Of a stretch of DNA of 64,000 nt, positions 60,963-64,000 are shown one piece after another. Source of the DNA: Pogonophryne albipinna. Its lineage: Eukaryota; Chordata; Actinopteri; Perciformes; Artedidraconidae. Where the stretch lies: positions 38,801,233-38,865,232 of the forward strand of contig CM053252.1 in the NCBI GenBank assembly GCA_028583405.1, in the 5' to 3' direction. The position numbers were made by a program, and so were the translations under genes. The first letter of the stretch is position 1, and each line of letters starts with the position of its first letter. A model generated the notes under the pieces. The model had not been told where the DNA came from and did no database searches. It saw only the letters and a program-made list of their open reading frames with translations.

Positions 60963-61483
60963 TTTTGATGGGAAACTTTCAACTTTTTAAAAATATTTTA
61001 TACTTTTGGAAATATTCAGCTTTTTAAACTTTTTTAAATATGGAACTCAATGGGAGGAACCTTCAAATCCCCTTTTAACTACACCGTGCGCCAAATGCTA
61101 CTCCTTCCACATACTTTCAGCTTGAGACTTCATTCCAACTTTAACATGATCACAAGACATTCAGCTATAAAATAGACTTTTCATATCTTTTACACTTTTT
61201 GAGATATTTAACTTAGTTTGGAGCTTGGTAAAGTGGCCTTCTTTTAACATTAGTGTGTATTGCGTAGCTCATCTAGAGTGCTTTGATCTCAAAACAGAGT
61301 GGAGGACAGCTTGAAATTCGCCCAATTTTTTTTTTTTAAACTGCCATAATTCCCCCCGCCCTCCCGTAGACAGTTCACGAGCTCAGTCACTTCATAACAC
61401 CAAAGATAGATCGCGGTAAATGCTGAGGTTCCACTACACTAAGAAAGAAAAAGACAAGGCACAGTGTAATGCCTGTTAATAGC
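60963..61483. other. Spacer
   Basis: AT-rich, with repeated aactttttaaa phrases. Possibly interior of the hAT fragment that follows. Confidence 0.35.
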
Positions 61484-61722
61484 TTGCCACAGGCATAGCT
61501 CAGTTAAAATAAAGCACAGCTATTGTGCAATACATTTGTATTGCATGTATATTTTTTATTTGTAAATATGTCAGTTAAAGCTTAAAAGAATAAAGATATT
61601 TTTGCTATCTAAACGTTTGACCTCTTTCTTTTATAATTTTGGAATCGAAACGGGGAATCGATAAGAACCGGAATCGATAAGCAGAATCGGAATCGATACA
61701 TTTCAAACGATACCCATCCCTA
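61484..61722 (-). mobile_element. hAT fragment, tagggatgggtatcg end
   Basis: Inverse complement of 18073-18316 and complete at the terminus (cgatacccatcccta). The partner end is absent. Confidence 0.75.
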
Positions 61723-61936
61723 ATGGGGACGCACTGTCTAATATCAGAGCCCTATGGAGGTAGCTTAAACTCATCATTTCATTTGGATGTTGCACGTTGC
61801 CTATCCTATTGGTTTGGCAACTGCATGTTTGTATGCATACTTTATATCAACATTTTTACAACACAAACATAGGCCTACAGGTAAGGTACTTATTCGATTC
61901 ACGTTTCATAGGTGAATGCAGTTCCACTATGTATAC
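61723..61936. other. Spacer
   Basis: Nothing recognised. Confidence 0.4.
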
Positions 61937-62620
61937 TAGGGATCGACTGATATGCCTTTTTCAAGGCCGATACCGATACCGATTATTAGTAATCAAGGAG
62001 ACCGATAACCGATATTTGGAACCAATATACATTTGCAGTAAAATCAGAAAATCTTGGTGTCAAAATGTAGAATAACAGAACTTCTATGAAATGCCTTTTT
62101 ATGTTTAATGAACTTTTCAACATCTTAAAACTGGTTTCCTCTCTGTGACCCTGAGTAAAGTAAATGAAGTAAAAATAAAATAAAAACTACTAAAACTTGT
62201 TCTGAACTTCTGAGTCTCACTCATTTAGTAGTCCCAATTCAGCAGCACCAGATTGTGGTGCAGAAAGCAGAGTTGCTGCGAGGCTCCAGTAGCAGCCGTC
62301 CCAGTCGTCCCAGCGCCTCACAGTTTCTCCGCTGCGACACTCTGTCTGTGTTCTTCGCACCTGCCTGTAATCTGAGAAGGTCCCGCCTCTCTGGCTGGCT
62401 GCAGCACGGAAAATCTTTAGTGTTGATTGACACTTCAGTAATAGCCTATCAGATAGCGGGACATTGCTCGTGGACAGTGGTGACTGCAGCCAGAGAAACG
62501 GCCGCATCAGAGCCAAAGTCGTATCGGCAATTTGATTTTAAAAAAGCCGATACCGATAATCTGTAAAATGCGGAATATCGGCCTCGATAATTGGCCAGGC
62601 CGATAATCGGTCGACCCCTA
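61937..62620. mobile_element. hAT-like MITE, 684 bp, tagggatcgactgat ends
   Basis: Ends tagggatcgactgatat and, inverted, taggggtcgaccgattat. Flanks atgtatac (61929-61936) and atttatac (62621-62628) form an 8-bp duplication with one mismatch. Dense ccgatacc repeats inside both ends. No transposase. Confidence 0.9.
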
Positions 62621-62628
62621 ATTTATAC

Positions 62629-62754
62629 CTATAGCTTAACCAACATATAAATATATATTACATGGTCTTACTTTAACTTGTAAATTAAGTCCATTCGCCC
62701 ATACTTGGTATGTTTTTTTAAACGTGTTTGTGTTTTGAAGCCTGAAATTAGGTC
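62629..62754. other. Spacer
   Basis: AT-rich, nothing recognised. Confidence 0.4.
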
Positions 62755-63028
62755 CTACAAGATTTTCACGATTTGTTCTACGACATGAGTATATAATGTC
62801 AGTAAATACAATACTCTTGAATATTGGAATCTTCTATTTCGTAAAAACAGGGGATGATAACAAGTGCCTAAATAAATGACTAAACGTAATTGAGAGTAGA
62901 CCGCCTGTAGCTTAGCGGTGTTGATGAGCAGCTATGGGACCGTGATGTTGTACGTTTAGCATTACATTAGTTATTTCTTTCTGAGGAATGCATTCACGCT
63001 TCAAAAATCACAAAGTGGTGTCAATACT
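62755..63028 (+). mobile_element. Long-inverted-repeat family, partial copy
   Basis: Shares tcacgatttgttctacgaca and agcttagcggtgttgatg-type phrases with 43500-43530 and 15180-15200. No ends preserved. Confidence 0.5.
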
Positions 63029-63090
63029 CAGTGGCGTTTCTATATGTGCAAAAGTGGTGGGGCACAAACAACTTAGATGTCTATATATAA
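63029..63090 (+). mobile_element. hAT-like terminus, shared with 7203
   Basis: cagtggcgtttctatatgtg, then caaaagtggtggggcac, matching 7203-7255. Confidence 0.5.
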
Positions 63091-64000
63091 GCTTCTGCAG
63101 AGAGGTTCATGGCTGGTGAGGCACTGGCACTGACTCTCAAGCAGGGTGGGATTTTCACGGCGGCCATGACGGCCATGGCCGTCGTAGCCCCTCGGTCTGG
63201 CCGTTATGCCCCACAAATAATTGTACGTCCTACGGCCACCATGGCCTTTGGACCCTCACACTGTTAAAAGTTGCTTTAAAAGCGTCAGAACAGTGGTTTC
63301 TGAACTGCATTATGCTGCGTTCACAACGGACGCGATGCGAATATTCGCATTGCTCTAACCGCTGGAGTTTCACCCCGGCTGTCAGCTGTGTTTACTCCTG
63401 TCATTCAAACAGGACGCGCTGGAGAGGGGGCGGGGCTTATATCCATGTAAATACTGTAGTGGAAACCAACTACGACCAAATTAACCTATGTTACCGTGAT
63501 TTCATTGTAATACACGTTTCAAAATGATGCCGAAGTAACTAAATACTGATAACGGTTAGTAAAAACCATGCTTTAATGCTTTGACAAGTGTGCAGACAAG
63601 ACGGCATGCAAAACCTTTTAAAATGCGCGTTTTGTGAATGGAGATTGGATCGATCAGGCTAAACTAACGTTGGAGCTGCTCCGTCCACACTCACAACAAC
63701 GTCCTAAAGACAGAATTAAAGCAGCGACTGTATTCGTCATGACAGAGACAGTCTGTGGTTTGTACTTGTTTAACTTTTGTCTAGTTTCTGAACAGATATG
63801 AGGAGCTGTGAGGAGTTGATTAAAGAGACACACACACACACACACACACAGACTTTTGCATTTCAAAGTATTGCTTGTTCATACAGTTGGATGTTGGCGC
63901 TTCACTGTGCACTGCTGAATGACTATGTGCAGATGTTCTTCTGCTCGGAAATGGAATATATTTGTTACATATTAATAGAATTTTGGATTTTTAGATTTCA
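63091..64000. other. Intergenic with Harbinger-like end
   Basis: 63315-63355 (tgcgttcacaacggacgcga) with the perfect palindrome atgcgaatattcgcat at 63335-63350 resembles a Harbinger-type terminus. A 22-bp AC run lies at 63829-63850. No gene seen. Confidence 0.4.

Overview
The window looks like gene-poor, repeat-saturated genomic DNA of a ray-finned fish, most likely a percomorph teleost. The evidence is the density of long (CA)n/(GT)n arrays, many families of cut-and-paste DNA transposons and their short non-autonomous derivatives (hAT, piggyBac-like, TTAA-flanked T2-like, Harbinger-like), short 3' ends of LINEs with teleost-style tails, and Gypsy-style LTRs. Species assignment is inference. 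I see no bacterial-style genes, operons, CRISPR array or defence system. Nearly every long open frame is an artefact of a dinucleotide array or a shadow inside a transposon.

Layout. 1-2.6 kb: a Harbinger-like sequence interrupted by a piggyBac-like element. 4.2-5.3 kb: copy A of a ~1 kb block that carries a Gypsy-like LTR; copy B lies at 16.0-17.7 kb, is almost identical, and has an ~800 bp transposon inserted in it. 6.7-9.7 kb: MITE ends, a 34-bp x 6 minisatellite, one half of a second duplicated block, and hAT and LINE remnants. 10.5-15.4 kb: a TTAA-flanked element, a G-run minisatellite with a hairpin, and T2-like MITEs. 17.7-19.6 kb: a mosaic of truncated elements. 20.3-21.1 kb: the best candidate for a host gene, a set of phase-compatible minus-strand exons of unknown identity. 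22.8-24.5 kb: the second copy of the 8.2 kb block, split by a hAT element with perfect 8-bp target duplications. 25-30.3 kb: a MADF exon from a Harbinger-type element and two TTAA MITEs. 32.8-37.5 kb: hAT transposase remnants and a third copy of the transposon seen at 16.6 kb. 39-41.3 kb: LINE reverse-transcriptase fragments. 43.3-44.7 kb: a long-inverted-repeat element split by a piggyBac-like MITE. 45-54.5 kb: four hAT or Harbinger-like MITEs with clear target duplications or hairpins. 54.6-55.8 kb: a second group of possible minus-strand exons. 58.5-63 kb: a hAT fragment, a three-level nested insertion containing a tRNA-like sequence, and further hAT MITEs.

There is no gene pathway to describe. 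The biological content is a transposon insertion history that can be read from sequence alone: several insertions have matching empty sites elsewhere in the window. I found no convincing new functional system. The most useful leads are the two candidate spliced genes, the nested insertions with internal empty sites, the ~99% identical 1-kb duplication bounded by CA arrays, and an unclassified transposon family present in three copies.
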